A stretch of DNA of 64,000 nt from Streptomyces sp. NBC_00483 (GTDB lineage Bacteria > Actinomycetota > Actinomycetes > Streptomycetales > Streptomycetaceae): the NCBI RefSeq assembly GCF_036013745.1, contig NZ_CP107880.1, positions 930,001 to 994,000 on the forward strand. The letters run 5' to 3'. Of the stretch, positions 27,572 through 34,521 are shown piece after piece (the stretch's first letter is position 1; every line of letters starts with the position of its first letter). A program made the position numbers and the translations under genes. The notes beneath the pieces are model-generated. The model had not been told where the DNA came from. It did no database searches and saw nothing but the letters and a program-made list of their open reading frames with translations.

Positions 27572-27610
27572 TGGTGGGGTCGGATCGCCAACCTAACTCG
27601 ACCCCCACCA
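27572..27610. promoter_or_regulatory. long imperfect inverted repeat between esterase and gnd
   Basis: TGGTGGGGTCG (27572-27582) pairs with CGACCCCCACCA (27599-27610) with one bulged base. It lies in the divergent upstream region shared by the esterase gene and gnd, and could be an operator or an mRNA leader hairpin of gnd. Confidence 0.4.
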
Positions 27611-27673
27611 GAAATGAACAAGATCTTTCATTTTCCGCAGGCACAAGCAACAGAAGCGACAGGAGCGGCAGGC

Positions 27674-29113
27674 ATGAGCGACACAGCCCAGATCGGTGTC
27701 ACAGGGCTCGCTGTGATGGGGCGCAATCTCGCCCGGAACTTCGCCCGCAACGGCTACAGGGTCGCCCTTCACAACCGCACGGCGTCCCGTACGCACGCGC
27801 TGGTCGAGGAGTTCGGCGAGGAGGGCATCTTCGTACCGACCGAGACGGCCGAGGAGTTCGTGGCCGCGCTGGAGCGGCCGCGGCGCCTGGTCATCATGGT
27901 GAAGGCGGGCGAGCCGACGGACGCGGTGATCAAGGAGTTCGCGCCGCTCATGGAGTCGGGCGACATGATCATCGACGGCGGCAACGCGCACTTCGCGGAC
28001 ACCCGTCGCCGTGAGAAGGAACTGCGCGAGCAGGGCATCCACTTCGTCGGCACCGGCGTCTCCGGCGGCGAGGAGGGCGCGCTGCACGGGCCGAGCATCA
28101 TGCCCGGCGGCAGCGTCGAGTCGTACGCCTCGCTCGGCCCGATGCTGGAGAAGATCTCCGCCAAGGCGAAGGACGGCGCGCCCTGCGTGACGCACGTCGG
28201 CCCCGACGGGGCGGGCCACTTCGTCAAGATGGTGCACAACGGCATCGAGTACGCCGACATGCAACTCATCGGCGAGGCCTACCAGTTGCTGCGCGACGTG
28301 GCCGGGTACTCCCCGGCACAGATCGCCGACATCTTCCGCACCTGGAACACGGGCCGCCTCGACTCCTACCTGATCGAGATCACGGCCGAGGTCCTCTCCC
28401 ACGTGGACGAGGCGACCGGCAAGCCCTTCGTGGACGTCGTCCAGGACCAGGCCGAGCAGAAGGGCACCGGCCGCTGGACGGTGCAGATCGCGCTCGACCT
28501 GGGCGTGCCGGTGTCCGGCATCGCGGAGGCGGTGTTCGCGCGCTCCCTGTCCGGGCACGCGGAACTGCGCACCGCTTCAAGCGAGTTGGCGGGGCCGACG
28601 GCCGTGGCACTGAGCGAGTCGGAGGCGGCCGCCTTCGCCGACCGCGTCGAACAGGCCCTGTACGCCTCGAAGATCGTGTCGTACACGCAGGGCTTCCACG
28701 AGATCTCCGCGGGCAGCGAGGAGTACGACTGGAACATCGACTCCGGTGCGGTGGCCCGGATCTGGCGCGGCGGCTGCATCATCCGTGCCGCGTTCCTCGA
28801 CCGGATCACGGCGGCGTACGAGGCGGAGCCGAACCTGGTCTCGCTGCTGTCCGACAAGGGCTTCGCCGACGAGATCGCCGCGGCGCAGGACGACTGGCGC
28901 TCGGTCCTGGTCGCGGCGACCACGCAGGGTGTGCCCACGCCGGGCTTCGCCGCCGCGCTCGCCTACTACGACGCGCTGCGCGCCGAGCGCCTGCCGGCCG
29001 CGCTCACACAGGGCCAGCGGGACTTCTTCGGCGCGCACACGTACCGCAGGGTCGACCGGGAGGGCTCGTTCCACACGCTGTGGGGCGGTGACCGCTCCGA
29101 GGTCGACGCGTAG
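27674..29113 (+). CDS. gnd: 6-phosphogluconate dehydrogenase, decarboxylating (NADP-dependent type)
   Basis: The 479-residue enzyme oxidises and decarboxylates 6-phosphogluconate to ribulose 5-phosphate in the pentose phosphate pathway. The N-terminal Rossmann motif GVTGLAVMGRNLARN and NADP-region HNRT, the VSGGEEGALHGPSIMPGG substrate segment, GAGHFVKMVHNGIEYADMQ (catalytic Lys and the family signature), and the C-terminal ASKIVSYTQGF and RGGCIIRA stretches are all present. Length is normal for the long tetramer-type family (about 470-480). ATG 27674 follows AGGAG by 8 nt; an ATG at 27614 would add an unrelated leader. Confidence 0.96.
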   Translation: MSDTAQIGVTGLAVMGRNLARNFARNGYRVALHNRTASRTHALVEEFGEEGIFVPTETAEEFVAALERPRRLVIMVKAGEPTDAVIKEFAPLMESGDMIIDGGNAHFADTRRREKELREQGIHFVGTGVSGGEEGALHGPSIMPGGSVESYASLGPMLEKISAKAKDGAPCVTHVGPDGAGHFVKMVHNGIEYADMQLIGEAYQLLRDVAGYSPAQIADIFRTWNTGRLDSYLIEITAEVLSHVDEATGKPFVDVVQDQAEQKGTGRWTVQIALDLGVPVSGIAEAVFARSLSGHAELRTASSELAGPTAVALSESEAAAFADRVEQALYASKIVSYTQGFHEISAGSEEYDWNIDSGAVARIWRGGCIIRAAFLDRITAAYEAEPNLVSLLSDKGFADEIAAAQDDWRSVLVAATTQGVPTPGFAAALAYYDALRAERLPAALTQGQRDFFGAHTYRRVDREGSFHTLWGGDRSEVDA

Positions 29114-29116
29114 CCG

Positions 29117-29326
29117 CTAAGCCGGTGAGGGCTCGGGCTCCGGTGGGTGTGGATCGGGGTCCGGGTCCGGCAGCGGCGGCGTCGGTGACGGCGAGGGCCG
29201 CGGCGAGGGCTCGGGCACCGGCGTCGGGAATGGGTCCGGCATCGGACCGGGATCCGGCCGGTCGGGACCGGGGCCGGGCCCGGGCGTGGGGGTCGGCGGG
29301 ACGGAATCGGGGAACGGTTGGGTCAT
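29117..29326 (-). CDS. proline-rich repeat peptide, 69 aa
   Basis: The start MTQPFPDSVPP follows GGAGGA by 8 nt. The rest is almost wholly Pro with Gly, Asp, Ser, Thr and Glu (PTPTPGPGPGPDRPDPG and onward), a flexible acidic polyproline chain. There is no signal peptide or membrane segment. Similar Pro-rich small proteins occur in streptomycetes with no assigned role. It is tail-to-tail with gnd, 3 nt apart. The good ribosome site argues for translation; low complexity forbids a functional guess. Confidence 0.6.
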   Translation of the reverse strand: MTQPFPDSVPPTPTPGPGPGPDRPDPGPMPDPFPTPVPEPSPRPSPSPTPPLPDPDPDPHPPEPEPSPA

Positions 29327-29404
29327 CGTTGGTTCCTCCAACGGTTCGGAGGGGACCTTTCCACTGTCTCCCGGCTCGCGTGCCCACGCCCGCCGAGTCC
29401 ACGC

Positions 29405-30205
29405 CTACGACCCGTCGAGTGGCCGGCCGAGGTCGGCGAGCAGCTCGTCGAGCGCCTGCGCGAGGGCCTCGACGTTGGCCGGATCGAACCAGGTGGTGCG
29501 GATGCGTTCGTTGTTCCCGTTCGGCGTCTCGTGGTCGGCCGCGAGTCGGTCCAGGGAGCGGGTCCCGTCGCCCAACGAGCGGCCGACGCCCTGGAAGAGG
29601 CCGCGGACGTAGCGGTCGGCGTCGTCGGGGGCGATGCCGTGGTCGGCAGCCCATGCGGCGAGCGTCGCGAGATACGCGTAGTGGGTGGTCAACGTGCCGG
29701 TCAGCGCGGAGAGAACGTTGAAGGCGGCCTCGTCCGCGACGGGCAGCGCGCCGCCCATTCGCGCGAAGAAGGCATCCACCTCCGGGTGCGAGGGGTGCAC
29801 GACCGTGACGGAGCGGCGTTCGCGGATGGTCGGCAGGGGGATGGCGCGGACCAACGGGACGTCGGTGCCGAGCGTTCGACGCAGTTCGTCATTGCCGACG
29901 CCGGCCATCACGTTGACCACGACCCTGTCGCCGTCGATCCGTAGTCCGGCCACGGCGTCGTGCCGGTCCCGGCGGCGCACCGCGAGGAGCACCAACTCGG
30001 AGCGGTCCAACACCTCTTGGTTGTCGGCGCACACCGTGACACCCGCGTACTGCTCGGACAGTGCCTCGGCCGTGCGGGCTCCCCGCGGGGAGAGGAACAC
30101 ATCCGGCCAAGCACCGCCCTCGTGGCGCAGGCCCTCGACGACGGCCCGGCCGATCTCGCCCACCCCGATGATGCCGACGCGTCGCACCGTCTCGTCCTCC
30201 ACCAC
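29405..30205 (-). CDS. pyrroline-5-carboxylate reductase family protein (ProC-like)
   Basis: The 266-residue NAD(P)-binding protein has the N-terminal VGIIGVGEIGRAVVEGL, a VVNVMAGVGNDELRRTLG stretch and VRAIPLPTIRERRSVTVVHP, which match the ProC/F420-oxidoreductase-like family. ProC makes proline from pyrroline-5-carboxylate, but housekeeping ProC normally has an invariant ACPNxP-like VRxMPNTP motif, here changed to VRAIPLPT, so a different imine or keto substrate is likely. GTG 30205 follows GGAGGAG closely, and a second GTG is the next codon. It lies downstream of the HSL-type hydrolase gene but a 32-bp palindrome separates them. Confidence 0.75.
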   Translation of the reverse strand: MVEDETVRRVGIIGVGEIGRAVVEGLRHEGGAWPDVFLSPRGARTAEALSEQYAGVTVCADNQEVLDRSELVLLAVRRRDRHDAVAGLRIDGDRVVVNVMAGVGNDELRRTLGTDVPLVRAIPLPTIRERRSVTVVHPSHPEVDAFFARMGGALPVADEAAFNVLSALTGTLTTHYAYLATLAAWAADHGIAPDDADRYVRGLFQGVGRSLGDGTRSLDRLAADHETPNGNNERIRTTWFDPANVEALAQALDELLADLGRPLDGS

Positions 30206-30245
30206 CTGTCTCCTCCTCCATGGGTCCGTGATCACGTCGAGGCGG

Positions 30246-30277
30246 GTGCTGCGCGACAGGCCTGTCGCGCAGCACCT
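30246..30277 (-). terminator. 32-bp perfect palindrome after the hydrolase gene
   Basis: GGTGCTGCGCGACAGG is followed directly by its complement, a perfect 16-bp-arm palindrome ending 4 nt from the hydrolase stop (30281). It is a strong intrinsic hairpin for minus-strand transcripts, although it could also bind a dimeric protein. Confidence 0.7.
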
Positions 30278-30280
30278 CGT

Positions 30281-31243
30281 TCAGTCCGCCAGAGCCGCAC
30301 CGAGGAACTCGCGGATCTCCGTACGGGCGACCTCGGCCTGCGGTTCCATGCCCGGCAGGGAGAGGAACGCATGCTTCGCTCCCGGGTATTCGGTGAGCCT
30401 CACGGGTGTCCCGGCCTCCCGCAGTCGTTCGGCGTAGCGACGGCCGTGGTCGGCCACCGCGTCCTGGGTCGGCACCACCACGAGCGCCGGCGCGAGTCCG
30501 CCCAGGTCGTCCGCGTACAGCGGCGAGTACGCGCGGGCATCGATCCCCGGCGGGACGGACAGTCGCCGCAGGAAGCGCAGTAGCGGCAGGGCGCGGGTCG
30601 GGCTGTACGCGTACTCGGCCGTCGAGGGGTGGTCCTCCATCGTGTCGGTCACGTCGACCGCGGGATTGACCAGGACCTGCGCCCTGAGCCGCAGGCCGGC
30701 CTCGCGGGCCCGGATCGCGCTCAGGGCACTGATCAGCCCGCCGAAGCTCTCGCCGAAGACGGCCGTGCGCGCCGGGTCGACGCCCCACCGCTCGGCGTTC
30801 CGCACCACGTGCCGCAGCACGTCCCAGCCGTCGTCGGCGGCATGCGGGAGCGTGCTGTCCTGGGCGACGAGGCGATGCTCGACCGAGACGACGACCGCGG
30901 GGAGCCGGGCGGCGAGGTGACTGTTGGCCCAGTCACACTGCGCCGCCGTGCCCACGAAGCCTCCTCCGTGCACATGGATCACGAGCGGCAGATCGACCCG
31001 GCCGCCGGCCTCCGCGTCCCGCGTCGCCACCGGCCGGTACACCCGGACAGGCAGGTCGCGGCCAGGCAGCGCCACGTTCCGCCAGTCGACGACCGCGTCC
31101 GGGTCCGGCTCGCCGAGGACCGCCCGAGCCGCGCGGGACGCCCTGAAGCGGTTCTCCGCCTCGCGGTAGGCGATCAGTTCCTCGTTGGTGATCGCCGAGA
31201 AGTCCGGCTCCGGCGGCCGCTCCACAGCAGTGGTCTCACTCAT
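30281..31243 (-). CDS. alpha/beta hydrolase, hormone-sensitive-lipase family
   Basis: This 320-residue hydrolase of the HSL/alpha-beta hydrolase_3 family has the oxyanion motif VIHVHGGGFVG, a nucleophile elbow FGESFGG, a catalytic Asp region VVVPTQDAVADHG and a His in YPGAKHAFLSLPG. Members cleave short-chain esters or lactones in the cytoplasm. GGGGAG lies 8 nt before ATG 31243. It is divergent from a TetR regulator gene across a region with a perfect palindromic operator, so it is likely repressed by that protein. Confidence 0.88.
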   Translation of the reverse strand: MSETTAVERPPEPDFSAITNEELIAYREAENRFRASRAARAVLGEPDPDAVVDWRNVALPGRDLPVRVYRPVATRDAEAGGRVDLPLVIHVHGGGFVGTAAQCDWANSHLAARLPAVVVSVEHRLVAQDSTLPHAADDGWDVLRHVVRNAERWGVDPARTAVFGESFGGLISALSAIRAREAGLRLRAQVLVNPAVDVTDTMEDHPSTAEYAYSPTRALPLLRFLRRLSVPPGIDARAYSPLYADDLGGLAPALVVVPTQDAVADHGRRYAERLREAGTPVRLTEYPGAKHAFLSLPGMEPQAEVARTEIREFLGAALAD

Positions 31244-31325
31244 GTCCCGTCTCCCCTGCGTCTGTTCGCTGCTTCGTCTCTTCGCTGCTCCCGATCGGGA
31301 GGCCCGGTCGGGCATGTGTCCTTAG

Positions 31326-31346
31326 TATGCACGCGGTGCGTGCATA
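31326..31346. promoter_or_regulatory. 21-bp palindromic operator between hydrolase and tetR genes
   Basis: TATGCACGC (31326-31334) and GCGTGCATA (31338-31346) form a perfect palindrome with a 3-bp centre. A second, shorter one, ACTGAG and CTCAGT with a 7-bp centre, lies about 20 bp further on. Its position in the divergent promoter and TetR-like size suggest binding of the adjacent regulator. Confidence 0.6.
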
Positions 31347-31437
31347 ACCAAGTGCATTACTGAGAACTACGCTCAGTGCAGTGCCGGGTGCATGGCCATG
31401 TGCATGAGCTAGGCTCGGCCGGGACGAGAGGGGAAAA

Positions 31438-32091
31438 ATGGCAGCCCGAAGGCGCTGGTCGACCGAGGAGATCCTGGACACGGCGGCGGAGCTGCTGCGC
31501 ACGAGCGACGCCGAGTCGTTCAGTGTGCGCAAGCTCGCCGGCGCTCTCGGGACGGACTCCTCCAGCCTGTACCGGCACTTCCGCAACAAGACGGAGCTGC
31601 TGCGCGCGGTCGCCGACCGCATCCTTGCGGCCGCGATGGAGGGCTACCGCCCCGAGGGTGACTGGAAGCAGCGCATCACCGCGACGGCCCTGCGTCTGCG
31701 GGAGTCCTTCGGCGAGCACCCTCAACTCGCCGCGGTCTGGGGGCGCTACGCGTCCGGAGGTGCCGGCTCCCGGCTGGTCATGGAAGAGGTACTACAGGCC
31801 TTGCGGACCTCGGGCCTGCCCGATGAGGAGATTCCGGCCCGCTACCACCGGATCGTGATCCTCGTCGCCTCGCTGATCGCCTCCGAGGCGGGCATCGGCA
31901 GCCTCACCCCCGGCGAGTACGAGCAGGGCATGGAGCAGTTCCGGGTCGCGGTGCTGGGTGCCGACCCCGAGCGCTTCCCCGCCCTGGCCCACTTCGCCCG
32001 CGAGATCCGCCCCCTCGGGGCCGACCGCGGTGCGGCGTTCGACGAGATCCTCGCCGCCCACCTCGCCCGGATCGAGGCCGCGATTCCCTGA
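31438..32091 (+). CDS. TetR family transcriptional regulator
   Basis: The 217-residue protein has an N-terminal TetR helix-turn-helix: STEEILDTAAELL, FSVRKLAGALGTDSSSLYRHFRNKTELL. The C-terminal part is helical and variable, as expected for the ligand pocket, and resembles the TetR_C class with two central conserved helices (IVILVASLIASEAGIG). GAGGGG lies just before the ATG. It is transcribed divergently from the HSL-type hydrolase gene; self-repression and control of that gene through the palindrome at 31326-31346 is inference. Confidence 0.9.
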   Translation: MAARRRWSTEEILDTAAELLRTSDAESFSVRKLAGALGTDSSSLYRHFRNKTELLRAVADRILAAAMEGYRPEGDWKQRITATALRLRESFGEHPQLAAVWGRYASGGAGSRLVMEEVLQALRTSGLPDEEIPARYHRIVILVASLIASEAGIGSLTPGEYEQGMEQFRVAVLGADPERFPALAHFAREIRPLGADRGAAFDEILAAHLARIEAAIP

Positions 32092-32132
32092 CGCGGGCGG
32101 GGTGGTGCGGCGAGTGACGACCGGGCCGATTC

Positions 32133-32576
32133 TCAGCCTTCGGTGCGGCGCAGCCGTACGACGGGAATGTCGCGGCTCGTCTTCTTCTGGTAGACCGCGT
32201 AGTCCGGGAACAGCTCCACCAGGGAGTCCCACACCCGCGCCTTGTCCTGCGGCGACAGGGTCTCGGCGCGCGCCGTGAACCGCTCGGTTCCCACACGCAG
32301 CCGGACCTCGGGGTTGGCCTCAAGGTTCAGGTACCACTGCGGGTGCTGGTCCGAGCCGCCGTACGACGCCACGATCAGCTGGTCGTCACCGTCCGTGCCG
32401 TAGATCAGGACGGTGCGCCGCCACTGGCCGCTCTTGCGGCCCTCGTAGTCGAGGAGCAGGCACGGGGCGCCGTGGATGCTGGTGCCCTTGGTGCCGCCGG
32501 ACTCCTCGTAGGTGCGGGCCTGTTCGGCGACCCAGCCGGTGGGGCTGATGACGACGTCGGTGCCGGGGTCGGTCAT
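32133..32576 (-). CDS. nitroreductase/deazaflavin-dependent (Ddn, F420-type) oxidoreductase
   Basis: The 147-residue split beta-barrel protein matches the deazaflavin-dependent nitroreductase (Ddn) family common in actinobacteria, which uses coenzyme F420 for hydride transfer. Supporting segments are PCLLLDYEGRKSGQWRRTVLIYGTDGD (F420 phosphate-binding region), IVASYGGSDQHPQWYLNLEANPEV and RVWDSLVELFPDYAVYQKKTSRDIPVVRL. AGGAGG lies 8 nt before the ATG. The substrate is unknown. Confidence 0.9.
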   Translation of the reverse strand: MTDPGTDVVISPTGWVAEQARTYEESGGTKGTSIHGAPCLLLDYEGRKSGQWRRTVLIYGTDGDDQLIVASYGGSDQHPQWYLNLEANPEVRLRVGTERFTARAETLSPQDKARVWDSLVELFPDYAVYQKKTSRDIPVVRLRRTEG

Positions 32577-32596
32577 GCGGACTGCCTCCTGGTTCG

Positions 32597-32627
32597 GGGA
32601 GCCGGCCGGTCGCGCCGGCGGGCTCCC
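32597..32627 (-). terminator. hairpin after the racemase-like gene
   Basis: GGGAGCC (32597-32603) pairs with GGCTCCC (32621-32627), with further GC pairing inside (GGCCGG with CCGGC). It lies between the stop of the racemase-like gene (32652) and the Ddn-type start. Confidence 0.5.
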
Positions 32628-32651
32628 GGGTTCCGGGTAACTCCCTTCAAG

Positions 32652-33302
32652 CTAAGCGTTATTGGCGCTCGCGCATTCCGACGCGGCGGCGCCGAGTCCG
32701 GGGCGCGGGCTGGAGAGCACGGGCAGGGCGGTGTGGGCGCGCTCGGCGGCGTCGGTCAGGGAGGCCTGGGCCAGGACGATCACGTCGGCCTCGGCGATGC
32801 CGTCGATGGCGGTGGCGACGAGCGCGAGATACCCGTCCCTGTCCCCGGCGAGGAACAGCTCCCAGGCACCCTCGACGAACACGGTGCGCACGTCCACCGC
32901 GCGCCCGGCCCGCCGGGCCTCCTCCTCGACCAGGTCGACCGTCGGCCCGAAGGTGCTGCGCACCGTGGCGACCACGGCGATCCGCTCCCCCTCGGCGACG
33001 GCCCGCGCGGCCATCGGCCGGTCCACGCGCAGCACGGGCACACCGGCGTCCGCGGCGAGGCCCTCCGCGACGGCGCCGAGCGTGGAACACGTGCACAGCA
33101 CGGCGTCCGCCCCGTCGGCGACGGCCGCGACGAGCAGCTCCCGGACCTCGTCGGTGACGGCCTCGGGCCCCTCAGCGCCGGCCCGCACGAGCAGTTCCTC
33201 GCGTACGACGTGACGCAGCTCCAGGCCCGGGTGGTCGGCGTCGCGCAGGGCGTCGAAGACCGGCACGTGGACGGGCGAGGTGTGCACGAGCGTCAGGTTC
33301 AT
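32652..33302 (-). CDS. aspartate/glutamate racemase-like family protein
   Basis: The 216-residue protein has the Asp/Glu/hydantoin racemase fold pattern. The first catalytic Cys region reads DAVLCTCSTLGAVAE. The place where the second Cys is expected reads VIVLAQASLTDA, with Ala instead of Cys. One-Cys members of this superfamily include decarboxylases and isomerases rather than two-base racemases, so true racemisation is doubtful. The start ATG 33302 is chosen because the beta-strand MNLTLVHTS begins the fold; its ribosome site is weak. Confidence 0.75.
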   Translation of the reverse strand: MNLTLVHTSPVHVPVFDALRDADHPGLELRHVVREELLVRAGAEGPEAVTDEVRELLVAAVADGADAVLCTCSTLGAVAEGLAADAGVPVLRVDRPMAARAVAEGERIAVVATVRSTFGPTVDLVEEEARRAGRAVDVRTVFVEGAWELFLAGDRDGYLALVATAIDGIAEADVIVLAQASLTDAAERAHTALPVLSSPRPGLGAAASECASANNA

Positions 33303-33346
33303 GACCGGCACCCTATGCGCGGATGATCACCGGGCGCAGGGCCGTC

Positions 33347-33691
33347 TCACCACTTGTCGGGGTCGGCCTCGAGGGCGGCCTTCGCGGCGAGCAGCAGGCC
33401 GGCGGAGGCCTCGGGCGCCTCGCCGGGGTGCCGCTCGGCCCACCGGACGACGAACGGGCACAGCGGCGCCACGGCCACCGACTCGGCGGCGGCGATGCCG
33501 TACAGCTCGCGGGCGAGCGAGCCCGCGATCCCCTTGCCCTCGTGTTCCGGCTCCACGACGGTGTGCACCGCAACGAGGGCCCGCTCGGGCTCGTCCAGGA
33601 CGAAGTACTGGATGCGGCCGACGACTTCGCCGCCGGAGCGGGCCTGCAGCAGCCCGTGCTCGCGGTCGTCGCGGATCTCGATGTCACTCAT
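33347..33691 (-). CDS. small GNAT-type N-acetyltransferase (Gcn5-related, YjdJ/GNAT_C type)
   Basis: The 114-residue protein matches the short N-acetyltransferase family PF14542: MSDIEIRDDREHGLLQARSG, VVGRIQYFVLDE, LVAVHTVVEPEHEGKGIAGSLARELY (acetyl-CoA binding loop) and PFVVRWAERHPG. These act on small molecules or protein amines, and the target is unknown. AGGAG lies 5 nt before the ATG. It is downstream of the thioesterase gene on the same strand, separated by 104 nt, and is probably not part of that cluster. Confidence 0.88.
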   Translation of the reverse strand: MSDIEIRDDREHGLLQARSGGEVVGRIQYFVLDEPERALVAVHTVVEPEHEGKGIAGSLARELYGIAAAESVAVAPLCPFVVRWAERHPGEAPEASAGLLLAAKAALEADPDKW

Positions 33692-33795
33692 GGGCTCTCC
33701 TGCGTCGTGGGCGACCCCGGTCGGCCTGCACGACACACGGCCGCACGTCGCGGGCCTCGGCCTCCTCGACCCGACCGTAACTGATGATCGCGATG

Positions 33796-34521
33796 TCAGG
33801 TCACCGCGTACGCGATGTCGCGCACCGCCGTCCGCGGGTGGGTGAAGCAGCCGAAGTGGCCGCCGTCCAACAGGCGGGCCTCCGCCGTGTTGTCGGTGAC
33901 GGTGTGCCAGGCGCGGTCGGTGTCCTGCGAGAGGTCGTGGTCGTCCGTCCCGCGCACCGAGGTCAGCGGCACGCTCAGTGGCGGGCCTGTCGTGGGGCGG
34001 TAGTCCGTGAGGAGCGCGAGGTCGGCGGTCAGGGTCCGGGTGGCCAGTGTGGCCGTCTCGGTCGTGGTCAGGTCGGGGGTGTCCAGCCACTGGGGAGGCG
34101 TGTCGGCCTCCGCGCGGCAGGCGGCCGCGGCCTCGGCAGGGGGCGGGCTCCCGGAGACGATCAGGCGGCGCGGCTGCGGAAGGCCGAGCAGTGCGAGGTG
34201 GCGGCAGGTCTCGTAGGCGACGACGGCTCCCATGCTGTGGCCGAACAACGCGTACGGCTTGTCGGCCGCCCATTGCAGGGCGAAGGCGATCTGCCGGGAG
34301 AGTTCGCCGAGGCCCGACGGGTGCGGTTCGCCGACGCGGTCCTCACGGCCCGGGTACTGCACGGCCCACAGCTCGTACGCGTCGGGCAGATGGGGCAGCC
34401 AGCGCCGGTAGACGCTCGCCGCTCCCCCGGCGTGCGGGAAGCAGACGAGGCGGACGTCGGCGGTGGGAGAGGTCCGCAGCGGGCGCAGCCAGCGGGCCGC
34501 GGGCCCGGCCGCGGCGGTCAT
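33796..34521 (-). CDS. type II thioesterase (TEII)
   Basis: The 241-residue alpha/beta hydrolase matches NRPS/PKS editing thioesterases: WLRPLRTSPTADVRLVCFPHAGG at the N-terminus, VQYPGREDRVGEPH, the nucleophile elbow LFGHSMGAVVAYE, the Asp region VRGTDDHDLS and the His in LDGGHFGCFTHP. TEII proteins clear misprimed or stalled acyl groups from carrier proteins, and where no terminal TE exists they may release product. The ATG overlaps the NRPS stop (ATGA), so the two are coupled. The NRPS itself has no terminal TE, so release by this protein is possible. Confidence 0.92.
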   Translation of the reverse strand: MTAAAGPAARWLRPLRTSPTADVRLVCFPHAGGAASVYRRWLPHLPDAYELWAVQYPGREDRVGEPHPSGLGELSRQIAFALQWAADKPYALFGHSMGAVVAYETCRHLALLGLPQPRRLIVSGSPPPAEAAAACRAEADTPPQWLDTPDLTTTETATLATRTLTADLALLTDYRPTTGPPLSVPLTSVRGTDDHDLSQDTDRAWHTVTDNTAEARLLDGGHFGCFTHPRTAVRDIAYAVT

